From NCBI RefSeq assembly GCF_007859315.1, contig NZ_VOHA01000010.1:124001-188000 (forward strand): DNA of 64,000 bases. The letters are read 5' to 3'. The notes beneath the pieces were generated by a model. The model was not told where the DNA came from. It did no database searches and saw nothing but the letters and a program-made list of their open reading frames with translations. Position numbers and translations under genes: made by a program. This document shows, piece by piece, positions 29,769-39,158 of this stretch (positions are counted from its first letter, which is position 1; each line of letters starts with the position of its first letter). The DNA is from Reyranella sp. CPCC 100927 (lineage in GTDB: Bacteria; Pseudomonadota; Alphaproteobacteria; Reyranellales; Reyranellaceae).

Positions 29769-30464
29769 TCAGCCCTGCAGGGTCGCGACGTCGAGCTTGA
29801 CGCCGGGTCCCATGGTCGAACTGATCGACACCTTCTGTATGAAGGTGCCCTTGGCGCCGGTCGGCTTGGCGCGGCTGATCGCGCCAACGAACGCCTTGAC
29901 GTTCTCCGCGATCGCCTGCTCGCTGAAGCTCGCCTTGCCGACGCCGGCATGCACGATGCCCGCCTTTTCGGCGCGGAACTCGACCTGACCGGCCTTGGCA
30001 GCCTTGACCGCCGTTGCGACGTCAGGGGTTACGGTGCCCAGCTTCGGGTTCGGCATCAGGCCGCGCGGACCCAGAACCTTACCGAGGCGACCGACGATGC
30101 CCATCATATCCGGCGTCGCAATGCAGCGGTCGAAGTTCATCTCGCCGCCGGTGATCTTCTCGGCCAGATCCTCGGCACCGACGATGTCGGCACCGGCGGC
30201 CTTGGCGGCCTCGGCCTTGTCGCCGCGCGCGAACACCGCAACGCGCAGCGTCTTGCCGGTGCCGTTGGGCAGCTCGACGACGCCGCGCACCATCTGGTCG
30301 GCATGGCGCGGATCGATGCCGAGATTCATCGCGATCTCGATGGTCTCGTCGAACTTCGCCTTGGCGCCGGCCTTGACCAGCTTGACGGCGTCGGTCAGGC
30401 CATAGGCCTTCCCCTGTTCGACTCCTTCGCTCGCCTTGCGGAAGCGCTTGCCCTTGGTCGCCAT
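29769..30464 (-). CDS. rplA: 50S ribosomal protein L1
   Basis: Mobile L1-stalk protein that aids E-site tRNA release; translational repressor of the L11 operon in E. coli. 231 residues; [20 protein letters not shown], the [20 protein letters not shown] signature and [20 protein letters not shown]. Four nucleotides separate it from rplK, with which it should be co-translated. Confidence 0.99.
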   Translation of the reverse strand: MATKGKRFRKASEGVEQGKAYGLTDAVKLVKAGAKAKFDETIEIAMNLGIDPRHADQMVRGVVELPNGTGKTLRVAVFARGDKAEAAKAAGADIVGAEDLAEKITGGEMNFDRCIATPDMMGIVGRLGKVLGPRGLMPNPKLGTVTPDVATAVKAAKAGQVEFRAEKAGIVHAGVGKASFSEQAIAENVKAFVGAISRAKPTGAKGTFIQKVSISSTMGPGVKLDVATLQG

Positions 30465-30468
30465 GGCC

Positions 30469-30897
30469 TTACTCCACCACCTGGACGCCCATCGAGCGGG
30501 CCGAACCCTTCAGCATGCTGACGGCAGCCTCGACGGTCCCGCAGTTGAGATCCGGCATCTTTTCCTTGGCGATCTCTTCGAGCTGCTTCACCGTGACCTT
30601 GCCCACGATCTGGGTGCCAACGGTCTTGGCGCCCTTCTCGATGCCCGCCGCCTTCATGATGAAGTAGCTGTTGGGCGGGCTCTTGGTGACGAACGTGAAG
30701 CTGCGGTCCTGGAAGACAGTGATCACGACCGGGATCGGCATCCCCGGCTCCAGCTTCTGGGTCCGGGCGTTGAACTGCTTGCAGAACTCCATGATGTTGA
30801 CGCCCTGCTGACCGAGCGCAGGCCCGATCGGCGGCGACGGGTTGGCCTTGCCAGCCGGCACCTGCAGCTTGACATAGGCCTGGATCTTTTTAGCCAT
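30469..30897 (-). CDS. rplK: 50S ribosomal protein L11
   Basis: GTPase-associated-centre protein, needed for RelA activation by uncharged tRNA. 142 residues; [20 protein letters not shown] carries the conserved proline pair of the thiostrepton site, then [19 protein letters not shown] and the C-terminal domain. AGGAGG-like sequence precedes the ATG by about 10 nt. Confidence 0.99.
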   Translation of the reverse strand: MAKKIQAYVKLQVPAGKANPSPPIGPALGQQGVNIMEFCKQFNARTQKLEPGMPIPVVITVFQDRSFTFVTKSPPNSYFIMKAAGIEKGAKTVGTQIVGKVTVKQLEEIAKEKMPDLNCGTVEAAVSMLKGSARSMGVQVVE

Positions 30898-30970
30898 TCA
30901 CGAACCCTCCTACCCTGTGGATGGGCGCGCGGTACGGCCATGGCGAGCCTCCCGCACGTTGGACAGCCAC

Positions 30971-31018
30971 CGTAGCAGCTGCCGCGTCAAGCCCGTCAAG
31001 TCCTTGATACATCAAGGA
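30971..31018 (-). promoter_or_regulatory. candidate rplK promoter with adjacent 18-bp palindrome
   Basis: Between the nusG terminator and rplK the minus strand has TTGACG (30994-30999) and CTACGG at 18 nt spacing, a modest promoter. A second TTGACG lies 9 nt further on. Directly upstream of the -35 is a perfect palindrome, TCCTTGATACATCAAGGA (31001-31018), well placed to bind a dimeric protein. No regulator is known for it. Confidence 0.4.
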
Positions 31019-31033
31019 ATTAGCGTATGCCCG

Positions 31034-31074
31034 ACAACAAAACCGAAAGGCCGGCAGATGCGCCAGCCTTTCGG
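31034..31074 (-). terminator. intrinsic terminator after nusG
   Basis: CCGAAAGGC/GCCTTTCGG (31043-31051 with 31066-31074) closes a 14-nt loop that itself can pair as TGGC/GCCG; on the minus strand it is followed by TTTTGTTG. It separates the tRNA-tuf-secE-nusG unit from rplKA. Confidence 0.85.
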
Positions 31075-31140
31075 GAGCGCGCCTCCTACCACAAACCGGC
31101 TGATTTGCAAGCTTTTTAAGCGTCACTTCCGGCAGGGAAC

Positions 31141-31677
31141 CTAGACCTTGTCGACCTGGCCGTAGTCGAGCTCGACCGGCGTGGCGCGGCCGAAAATCGA
31201 CACCGAGACCTTGAGACGCTGCTTTTCCTCGTCGATTTCCTCGACTGTACCGTTGAACGAGGCGAACGGGCCGTCGGAGACCTTCACCTGCTCGCCGATC
31301 TCGAACATCACCGAGGGCTTGGGCCGCTCGATCCCTTCCTGGACCTGCTTGAGAATGCGGCCGGCCTCGGCATCGGTGATCGGCACCGGCCGCCCGGCCT
31401 TGCCGCCGCCGAGGAAACCCGTGACTTTCGGCGTGTTCTTCACCAGATGCCACGTTTCGTCGGTCAACTCCATGCGCGCCAGCACGTAGCCGGGGAAGAA
31501 CTTCCGCTCGGCATTGACCTTGGCCCCGCGGCGCAACTCGACGACCTCTTCGGTCGGCACCAGCACGTCCGGGATCAGGGGGGTCATGCCCTTCTTTTCG
31601 GCCTGCTCCCGGATCGACTGGGCGACCTTGTTCTCAAAACCGGAATAGGCATGCACCACGTACCAACGGAGCGCCAT
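31141..31677 (-). CDS. nusG: transcription elongation/antitermination factor NusG
   Basis: Bridges RNA polymerase with S10 or Rho. 178 residues; RWYVVHAYSGFENKVAQSIR starts the NGN domain, and the C-terminal KOW domain has GEQVKVSDGPFASFNGTVEE. It begins 2 nt after secE, the standard pair, and is followed by a terminator. Confidence 0.99.
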   Translation of the reverse strand: MALRWYVVHAYSGFENKVAQSIREQAEKKGMTPLIPDVLVPTEEVVELRRGAKVNAERKFFPGYVLARMELTDETWHLVKNTPKVTGFLGGGKAGRPVPITDAEAGRILKQVQEGIERPKPSVMFEIGEQVKVSDGPFASFNGTVEEIDEEKQRLKVSVSIFGRATPVELDYGQVDKV

Positions 31678-31679
31678 GG

Positions 31680-31868
31680 TCAGATCAACCTCAGCAGGGA
31701 CTGGACGACGACAGCGATGATCTTGTCGACCAGAAGGAAAAAGATTGCAGCGATAGTGACAAAGATGAACACCATCCCGGTGGTCACCATCGTCTCACGC
31801 CGGCCGGCCCAGGTGATTTTCCCGGCCTCCTGACGGACTTCACGGACGAACTCGACGGGGTTTTTCAT
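31680..31868 (-). CDS. secE: preprotein translocase subunit SecE (single-helix form)
   Basis: Clamps SecY in the membrane. Only 62 residues: an amphipathic segment with FVREVRQEAGKITWAGRRET, then one membrane helix (about 29-58). This short form is the norm outside the Gammaproteobacteria. It lies between tRNA-Trp and nusG. Confidence 0.97.
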   Translation of the reverse strand: MKNPVEFVREVRQEAGKITWAGRRETMVTTGMVFIFVTIAAIFFLLVDKIIAVVVQSLLRLI

Positions 31869-32021
31869 ATGTCCAAAGGGGTTGGCGGGGACTGATCCCG
31901 CTGGAACTGGCGGGCTTCCTAACGATGCGACCCGCGAAAGTCCAGATCCCCGTCACGGGGCCGCCGCCGCCGGGGCAGCGCCGCACCCACCCCCAGGCAG
32001 GCATTCAGGACGGTTGAACGG

Positions 32022-32097
32022 TGGCAGGAGTGGAGGGACTCGAACCCCCGGCCCTCGGTTTTGGAGACCGATGCTCTACCAACTGAGCTACACTCCT
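32022..32097 (-). tRNA. tRNA-Trp (anticodon CCA)
   Basis: 76 nt with the 3' CCA encoded. Acceptor AGGAGTG/CACTCCT, D arm with AGCTCAGTTGGTAGAGC, anticodon stem TCGGT/ACCGA with loop CTCCAAA, and T arm GGGGGTTCGAGTCCCTC all form. It sits between tuf copy 2 and secE, its usual place in alphaproteobacteria, and is probably cut out of the tuf-secE-nusG transcript. Confidence 0.97.
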
Positions 32098-32100
32098 ACG

Positions 32101-32132
32101 GCGCCGCCATCCCTATCATCGGATGGCGGCGC
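32101..32132 (-). promoter_or_regulatory. 12-bp hairpin between tuf copy 2 and tRNA-Trp
   Basis: GCGCCGCCATCC/GGATGGCGGCGC encloses 8 nt, in the 44-nt gap between the tuf stop and the tRNA 5' end. No T-run follows, so it is more likely a processing signal or 3'-end stabiliser for tuf mRNA when the tRNA is excised than a terminator. Confidence 0.55.
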
Positions 32133-32141
32133 GTTACAGTC

Positions 32142-33332
<1,191 letters not shown>

Positions 33333-33400
33333 GGTCTGGTGCCTCGATCAGATCACGGCCGGCGGCCGCTTTATCCCTGCTGGACGGTATTGCCGCGGAT

Positions 33401-33474
<74 letters not shown>

Positions 33475-33510
33475 AATCCCGATCCGCCAGCCGGCCTGCT
33501 GTGGGGATCG

Positions 33511-33596
33511 TGGTGGAGGGGGAAGGATTCGAACCTTCGTAGGTGTAAACCGGCTGATTTACAGTCAGCTGCCATTGACCGCTCGGCCACCCCTCC
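33511..33596 (-). tRNA. tRNA-Tyr (anticodon GTA)
   Basis: 86 nt with encoded CCA and the long variable arm expected of bacterial tRNA-Tyr. Acceptor GGAGGGG paired with CCCCTCC, anticodon stem GCTGA/TCAGC with loop CTGTAAA. First product of the operon, about 40 nt after the predicted start of transcription. Confidence 0.97.
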
Positions 33597-33641
33597 GACG
33601 CTACGACACCACGCTACGCACCGGCCGTCCGGCCGGCGCGG

Positions 33642-33670
33642 GATACAGCAAATCCAACGGCTTGCGTCAA
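33642..33670 (-). promoter_or_regulatory. promoter of the tRNA-Tyr/tRNA-Gly/tuf/tRNA-Trp/secE/nusG unit
   Basis: TTGACG (33665-33670) and TGTATC (33642-33647) are 17 nt apart on the minus strand, followed by the GC-rich CCGCGCCGG, as expected for growth-rate-controlled stable-RNA promoters. A CCGGCC/GGCCGG hairpin (33621-33636) lies at the start of the predicted transcript. Confidence 0.65.
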
Positions 33671-33724
33671 GATAAAGACACCGCTCCAGCAAACGATCCT
33701 GACGAAAAGTCACCGCCCGTCGAT

Positions 33725-33753
33725 TTGCCAAGCCAGTCGATGCCCCCTATATG
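33725..33753 (+). promoter_or_regulatory. promoter of rlmB, leaderless or nearly so
   Basis: TTGCCA and TATATG are separated by 17 nt. The -10 element ends 8 nt before the rlmB ATG, so transcription should begin at or within a few bases of the start codon. No Shine-Dalgarno sequence is present, which agrees with a leaderless mRNA. Confidence 0.6.
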
Positions 33754-33761
33754 GCGCCGCC

Positions 33762-34613
33762 ATGCGTCAATCCAAGGACCAAACCGGCCATCGCAATCGC
33801 GGGCCGCACCGCGCACACCCGGCCGCCGGCCCCCATCACCCGCCCCGCCGCGACGCGCCGCGGGGCCCAGGCGGCGGCCAGGTCTGGATCTACGGCCGCC
33901 ATCCCGTGCTGGCGGCGCTGGCCAACCCGGAGCGTCGCGTCTTTCGCCTGCTGCTGACCCAGGATGCCGCCGATCGCGCGACGAGCAACCTTGCCGGCCT
34001 GGCCCACCCGCCGCCACAGGCCGAGATCGTCCCGCGCGAGCGGATCGCCGAGCGTGTGCCGGCCGGTGCGGTACACCAGGGCTTCCTGGCGGCTGTCGCT
34101 CCTCTGCCTGACGCGGCGCTGGAAGACATTATGGCGGCGGCTGGCGAGCAGGCTCTGGTGCTCGCGCTTGACCAGGTCACCGACCCCCACAATGTCGGCG
34201 CCATCCTGCGCTCGGCCGAGGCCTTCGGAGCGGCAGGCGTCGTGGTGACGGAGCGTCACGCGCCGGAAGAAACCGGGACCCTTGCCAAGGCAGCGTCGGG
34301 GGCTCTGGAACGCGTTCCATTGGTGCGGGTCGTCAACCTGTCGCGCGCGCTCGATCAGCTCAAACAAGCAGGTTTCTGGGTCCTGGGTCTCGATGAACGT
34401 GCCGAACAGACTCTCGCCGGCGCCAACGTCGCCGGCCGCCTGGTACTGGCGCTCGGCGCTGAAGGAGAAGGCTTGCGTCGGCTGACGCAGGAGCGCTGCG
34501 ACCTCACCGTGCGCCTGCCGATGAAGGGCGCAATGCCCAGCCTCAATGTTTCCAACGCGGCAGCGATCTCGCTTTATGAACTCAGCCGAAAGAATGAACA
34601 AACAGGGACTTAA
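33762..34613 (+). CDS. rlmB: 23S rRNA (guanosine-2'-O)-methyltransferase, RlmB/TrmH family
   Basis: SPOUT methyltransferase, probably modifying a conserved guanosine of 23S rRNA. 283 residues: a basic, Pro/His-rich, disordered stretch (1-38); a substrate-binding domain starting VWIYGRHPVLAAL; then the trefoil-knot domain with motif 1 LDQVTDPHNVGAILRSAEAF, motif 2 LALGAEGEGLRR and motif 3 PMKGAMPSLNVSNAAAISLY. Placement divergent from the tRNA-Tyr operon is common in alphaproteobacteria. A paralogous TrmH-type target cannot be excluded from sequence alone. Confidence 0.9.
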   Translation: MRQSKDQTGHRNRGPHRAHPAAGPHHPPRRDAPRGPGGGQVWIYGRHPVLAALANPERRVFRLLLTQDAADRATSNLAGLAHPPPQAEIVPRERIAERVPAGAVHQGFLAAVAPLPDAALEDIMAAAGEQALVLALDQVTDPHNVGAILRSAEAFGAAGVVVTERHAPEETGTLAKAASGALERVPLVRVVNLSRALDQLKQAGFWVLGLDERAEQTLAGANVAGRLVLALGAEGEGLRRLTQERCDLTVRLPMKGAMPSLNVSNAAAISLYELSRKNEQTGT

Positions 34614-34727
34614 CCCGCTGGTCTGCCATAGCGGTCGCGGAATGGAATTTCTTCGATGCAGCAACCGGTTGTAGTGACGGTTGCCCTAGCCGAGTTGGAT
34701 CGGTACACATCGGTCCAAGGGTCGCTT

Positions 34728-34802
34728 GCCGGGTTAGCTCAGCGGTAGAGCAGCGGTTTTGTAAACCGTTGGTCGGGGGTTCAAATCCCTCACCCGGCAC
34801 CA
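34728..34802 (+). tRNA. tRNA-Thr (anticodon TGT)
   Basis: 75 nt with encoded CCA. Acceptor GCCGGGT/ACCCGGC, D arm AGCTCAGCGGTAGAGC, anticodon loop TTTGTAA, T arm CGGGGGTTCAAATCCCTCA. Possible promoter TTGCCC-17 nt-TACACA (34681-34709). In E. coli tRNA-Thr genes belong to the tufB operon; here the gene has its own unit on the other side of rlmB and borders the polysaccharide locus. Confidence 0.96.
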
Positions 34803-34852
34803 CGCTCCGCGTCTCCAGCGGATGCCGCAAAGCCGCGAGGACGCTCCTAATC

Positions 34853-36079
34853 GTGCCGGATGCCAAGAAATACCGTGTTGCCTACCTGGTGACCCACCCC
34901 ATCCAGTACCAGGCACCACTGCTGCAGCTGATCAACAACGATCCCGATATCTACCTGAAGGCGTTCTTCGCCTCGGACTTCTCGGCCCGTCACTTCGTCG
35001 ATCCCGAGTTCGGCCAGAAGATTGTCTGGGACGTGCCTTTGCTCGACGGCTACGAGCACGAGGTGCTGCCCACCCTGCCCGGTTTGCGCTATCCCGGCGA
35101 CGCTCACTTCGACTCCTGGCGGCCGTTCAGCGTCGGCCTGCGTCACCGACTGCGTGCCGGTCGCTTCGATGCGTTGTGGATTCATGGCTACGCCCGCGTG
35201 CCGCATCTGTGGGCCATGATCGCGGCCCGCAGCGCTGGCGTGCGCGTGCTGCTGCGTGACGAAACCAGCGCGCTCGGCCGGTCGACCAGCCGGACACGGC
35301 ACAGCGCCAAACGAGCCCTGTTCACGCTGATCGACCGGCAGGTCGATGCCTATCTCACCATCGGGTCGATGAACGAGCGTCACCTGCTCGACCTGGGCAT
35401 CGATGCGCGCAAGTTTTTCCGCGTCTGCTATGCTGTCGATAACACTTGGTTTCAGGCCCGCGCCGCCGATGCCCGACCACATCGGGAAGCATTACAGGCG
35501 GAACTGGGGCTGCCGCCCGGCCGGCCCATTGCGCTCTATGCCGCCAAACTGATCGATCGCAAGGCGCCGCTTGAACTCATCCAGGCCTTTAGCCGCGCCA
35601 TGTCGGACATCCCGGCATCGCAACGCCCGATCCTGCTGATGGCCGGCGATGGCGACTTGCGGCCACAAGTTGAAGTCGCCATCGCGGCACTGGGCGTGTC
35701 AGAGTCGATCCGTCTGCTGGGCTTCCAGTCGCAGCAGCGGCTGGCTGCACTCTATGACCTGTGCGATGTGTTCGCGCTGCCATCGGCGCATGAAACCTGG
35801 GGCCTGGTGGTTAACGAAGTAATGAACGCAGGCAAGCCGGTGATCGCCAGCGATCGCGTCGGCGCCGCCCGGGATTTGATCCAGGATGGCGTCAACGGTT
35901 TCGTGTACCCGTTCGGTGACACCGAAGCGCTGGCCCAGTGCCTGCGCAAGACACTGACCGACCGCAACCGCCTGGCCAGCATGGGCATCGAAAGTCGCCG
36001 AATGATCGACACGTGGAGTTTCGACCAGAACCTGGCTGGCCTGAAGACCGCGCTGGCCGCGACCGTGGGCGTGCGGTGA
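34853..36079 (+). CDS. glycosyltransferase, GT4-like (GT-B fold)
   Basis: Retaining transferase that adds a sugar from an NDP donor to a growing glycan, in the cytoplasm or at the inner face of the membrane. 408 residues from the GTG used here: KKYRVAYLVTHPIQYQAPLL opens the acceptor domain; the donor domain has PIALYAAKLIDRKAPLELI, LMAGDGDLR and the EX7E region HETWGLVVNEVMNAGKPVIA. The frame is open back into tRNA-Thr, so the true start must be later; the GTG has GAGGA 11 nt upstream and is a best guess. First gene of the polysaccharide locus. The sugar is unknown. Confidence 0.85.
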   Translation: MPDAKKYRVAYLVTHPIQYQAPLLQLINNDPDIYLKAFFASDFSARHFVDPEFGQKIVWDVPLLDGYEHEVLPTLPGLRYPGDAHFDSWRPFSVGLRHRLRAGRFDALWIHGYARVPHLWAMIAARSAGVRVLLRDETSALGRSTSRTRHSAKRALFTLIDRQVDAYLTIGSMNERHLLDLGIDARKFFRVCYAVDNTWFQARAADARPHREALQAELGLPPGRPIALYAAKLIDRKAPLELIQAFSRAMSDIPASQRPILLMAGDGDLRPQVEVAIAALGVSESIRLLGFQSQQRLAALYDLCDVFALPSAHETWGLVVNEVMNAGKPVIASDRVGAARDLIQDGVNGFVYPFGDTEALAQCLRKTLTDRNRLASMGIESRRMIDTWSFDQNLAGLKTALAATVGVR

Positions 36080-36225
36080 CCCTGCAAGCGCACCGCCACT
36101 CCCGGCCCTGGCCAGCGGCCTCCACCGGCTCAGCGCCATAACTGATACCCGAAGGCAATTGCACCATCGCAACCGCCACAGGGGCAGCAATCGTCCCTTG
36201 GCATCGCGATACGCTCCGGCCGACG

Positions 36226-36234
36226 TGGTATAGT
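36226..36234 (+). promoter_or_regulatory. extended -10 element just upstream of the second glycosyltransferase
   Basis: TGGTATAGT fits an extended -10 (TGn followed by TATAGT). It ends 8 nt before the ATG, and no Shine-Dalgarno sequence is present, so the message would be leaderless. A good -35 at the normal distance is lacking. Confidence 0.45.
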
Positions 36235-36242
36235 CCGCCATC

Positions 36243-37490
36243 ATGCCGCAACGTCGTCTGCTGATCGCACACCCCGGTGCTACATCGCTGCTCTATCCCC
36301 TGGTTGCGTTGCTGCAACGAATGGCATTCGACGTCAGCTTCGAAACCTCGTTCTATGCGCGCCCCGGCGATGCATTCGACCGTATTGCACGCGCCTTGCC
36401 ACGCCAGCTGCGTTCGCGCGCCGAACGGGAATTAGGGCGGCGGCGGCATCCGGATATCGCGCCACGCGGGATCGTAACGCATCCGCTCCCGGAACTGGTG
36501 CATGTGTTGGCATCGCGCACGACGTCGCCAGCTCTGGTGTCGTCGCTGCTGCGCTGGCGCAACGCCCGGTTCGACCGGCTGGTGGCAGCCCGTATCCGCC
36601 GCGAACGCCCACACATCTTCATCGGTTTCGACGGCTCCTGCGAGCAGTCGCTGCGGGCGTGCCAGGAGACAGGCACGGTTTCCTTGTTGTTCCAGGCCAT
36701 CGGCCATCTGCGCAGCGGCCTGCGCATCCTCGAAGAGGAAAGGCGCTTGCACCCCGAATTCGCCACGACGCCACTGGGCGACACGAGCGAGGGTTGGATC
36801 GAGCGCAACACGCGCGAGGCGCTGTTGGCCGATCGTGTGATCGTGCCGTCGGACTACGTACGCGAAACCCTCGCCGACAATGGCCGCGCCCCGGCGACGA
36901 TCGACCTGCTGCCCTACCCGGTAGACACAGAGCGGTTCACGCCGGCCACCGCGCCGCGCCCTCCCGCTCCGCTGCGCGCGCTCTTCGTGGGCCAGGTCGG
37001 CATGCGCAAAGGTGTCAAATACATCCTTGAGGCTGCCAAGCTGCTGGACCGCCACGATATCCAGATCGTCCTGGTTGGCGGGATTGTCGACGGCACCGAG
37101 TGGTTACAGCCCTATCACGGCCGCTACCGCCACATCGCCAACGTACCGCACGCGGAGATGCCAGCGATCTTTCGCGATGCCGACATCTTCGTCTTCCCTT
37201 CGCTGCATGAGGGTTCGGCGATGGCGATCAACGAAGCGTTGGCCAGTGGCCTGCCGGTGATCGTCACGCCCAATGCGGGTGCCGTGGCGCGCGACGGCAT
37301 CGAGGGGTTCGTGGTGCCGATCCGTGACGCTGCCGCCGTCGCCGATCGCATGGCGCGGCTGGCGGATGACCCGGCGCTGCGGCAACGCATGGCGCGCGCC
37401 GCACGCGGTCGTGCCCAGGCGCACGATGCGACAGCCTACTCCCGAAACCTCGCGGCACTGCTCGATCGGCTACCGCTTCCGTCACGGTAG
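36243..37490 (+). CDS. glycosyltransferase, GT4-like (GT-B fold)
   Basis: 415 residues. The N-terminal half has PQRRLLIAHPGATSLLYPLV; the donor domain has PLRALFVGQVGMRKGVKYIL, HIANVPHAEMPAIFRDADIF and the EX7E block EGSAMAINEALASGLPVIVT. The 163 nt before it contain no gene and one candidate promoter. Convergent with the polymerase-like gene, with only 4 nt between the stops. Likely acts on the same glycan as the neighbouring transferases; donor and acceptor are not predictable. Confidence 0.87.
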   Translation: MPQRRLLIAHPGATSLLYPLVALLQRMAFDVSFETSFYARPGDAFDRIARALPRQLRSRAERELGRRRHPDIAPRGIVTHPLPELVHVLASRTTSPALVSSLLRWRNARFDRLVAARIRRERPHIFIGFDGSCEQSLRACQETGTVSLLFQAIGHLRSGLRILEEERRLHPEFATTPLGDTSEGWIERNTREALLADRVIVPSDYVRETLADNGRAPATIDLLPYPVDTERFTPATAPRPPAPLRALFVGQVGMRKGVKYILEAAKLLDRHDIQIVLVGGIVDGTEWLQPYHGRYRHIANVPHAEMPAIFRDADIFVFPSLHEGSAMAINEALASGLPVIVTPNAGAVARDGIEGFVVPIRDAAAVADRMARLADDPALRQRMARAARGRAQAHDATAYSRNLAALLDRLPLPSR

Positions 37491-37494
37491 CGAC

Positions 37495-39102
37495 TCAATG
37501 CGGAACATCCTTGGGGTCACCGCGCTCCGGCAGGCGCAGAGGCCGCTCATCCGCAGGTGCAGGCGGCGGTGATAGAGGCCTTCTCCGGGCAATCTCACCA
37601 TAGTAGCCGTTGCGCCCAATCAAAGGACGGTGAGGCCGCCCTCCCGCCGTCGCAGGCCGACCCGGTACCGTGGGCGCCGCCGGGATGGGCGCATCGACGT
37701 CGCGCATATCGGCCGGCACCGGGCGGGCTGTCTGACCGGAAACAGCCGCCATCGATCGCCGTTCAACATAGGGCAGTGCGAACACGAACCCCACCGTCAG
37801 ATAGTAGTAGTAGTTCAACGGTTCCGTATCGAGGGCCCAGCCCTTCACCGAGACAAGGACCACGAATGCCGTCATGGCAGTGCCGCACGCCGCGACATCC
37901 CGGAGCGGCCCGGGCTTGAGGCGGAACTGTACCCGCAAGCACGCGAATACCGCCAGGACCAGGCAAGCGACCAGGATTATGAAACCTACAGCGCCGAGTT
38001 CGACCATGGACTTCGCGTAGTAGTTTTCGACCATGCCGCCTTCGGCCGTCAGCAAGGCCGCTGTGCTCGGGTCAAATCCATGCCGCGCAGCGCCGGTATT
38101 GGCACCGACGCCGCGGCCGAAGATACCGCCCCGCTCCATCGCCTCGAGCATGCCGCCAACGGCGAGATCCTTGCCGTACGAGGCCGTCAGGTTTCCAACC
38201 TCACCGTAGATCTTGCTGCTGTCAAAACCGGAAAGCGAAAATGCCAGGATCAGCCCACCGCCAATGCCGATGATCCCTTGAACGAGTCCTCCGGCTCGAA
38301 ACTTGAAAAACTGCACGATCAGGAAGATCAGCGGCATGAACAAGAAGTTGCCACGCGCGCCAGACGTGAAACCGGCGACCAGCCCGACGAACATGCTGAG
38401 CCAGATGAAGGCCCGCCAAGTGCGGTCCCGTTCGATCGCCAGCAGCATGAACATCGGAAACAGCATGAAGTAGCAGAACACGCCGTACTGCGAGTTGTAT
38501 TGGAACGTGCCGGGAATTCGATACAGCTTGGCGCCGTAGCCCGAGAAGGATCCGAAATCCGAGGTCGCCAACGGCGCATAGGCACCGAAGATCATCCGCG
38601 CATAGGTTTCGTAGTCGGCGAAACTGGCGCACAGGAAGAGGAAAATGCCGACCGTCCAGGGAATCCAGGCCGTGACGAGCACCGCCCGCAGAAAATCCCG
38701 CAGGTCCAGTTCGGTGCGGACGAACGACGCCCCCACGATCAGCAGTGGGATATAGGACAGCCACACTTTGACGCCAATTCCGGCGACCATCATGTTGGGC
38801 ACCGCCGGGTTGGCGGCCGCGAAGAGAACCACCAAAACCAGCAGCGCATAGGTGACGTAGAGTACGCCCGGTACCCGCCCGTAGTGCGCCTGCCGACCCA
38901 TCAGGAAAAACGCCAGATAAAGCGGCAGGACCACCCCAACGTCGCGCACCAGCGGTCCCAACGGCGACGGGTAAAGAAGGGCCACGATCAAGCCCGTGAA
39001 GGGCGTGTAGGCAACGAGCCCGTACACGCCCCAGCGCCAATTGATCAGGATCCCGGCCCAGAAGGCCAGCACCAGAGGGGATGCCAGGAGTACCAATTCC
39101 AT
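37495..39102 (-). CDS. O-antigen polymerase/ligase-like polytopic membrane protein
   Basis: Likely a Wzy polymerase or WaaL-type ligase that handles lipid-linked glycan at the periplasmic face. 535 residues with about 11-12 hydrophobic helices up to residue 445 (for example PLVLAFWAGILINW, VLYVTYALLVLVVLFAAA, FILVACLVLAVFACL) and a large periplasmic loop after about residue 290 rich in Gly and Asn. The last 75 or so residues are Pro/Arg-rich and probably a cytoplasmic, disordered tail. No Shine-Dalgarno sequence; TATATT lies 7 nt before the ATG. It follows asnB by 56 nt. Polymerase versus ligase is not resolved. Confidence 0.72.
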   Translation of the reverse strand: MELVLLASPLVLAFWAGILINWRWGVYGLVAYTPFTGLIVALLYPSPLGPLVRDVGVVLPLYLAFFLMGRQAHYGRVPGVLYVTYALLVLVVLFAAANPAVPNMMVAGIGVKVWLSYIPLLIVGASFVRTELDLRDFLRAVLVTAWIPWTVGIFLFLCASFADYETYARMIFGAYAPLATSDFGSFSGYGAKLYRIPGTFQYNSQYGVFCYFMLFPMFMLLAIERDRTWRAFIWLSMFVGLVAGFTSGARGNFLFMPLIFLIVQFFKFRAGGLVQGIIGIGGGLILAFSLSGFDSSKIYGEVGNLTASYGKDLAVGGMLEAMERGGIFGRGVGANTGAARHGFDPSTAALLTAEGGMVENYYAKSMVELGAVGFIILVACLVLAVFACLRVQFRLKPGPLRDVAACGTAMTAFVVLVSVKGWALDTEPLNYYYYLTVGFVFALPYVERRSMAAVSGQTARPVPADMRDVDAPIPAAPTVPGRPATAGGRPHRPLIGRNGYYGEIARRRPLSPPPAPADERPLRLPERGDPKDVPH

Positions 39103-39158
39103 TGGAACGAATATATCCGTTGCCGCGGTCGACGATTAGGCGAGGGCCGACAAAATTC

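Noticed and set aside
34728-34802. tRNA-Thr as integration site of a genomic island carrying the polysaccharide genes
   Set aside because: No integrase gene, and no second copy of the tRNA 3' end was found in the window. Kept only as a hint.
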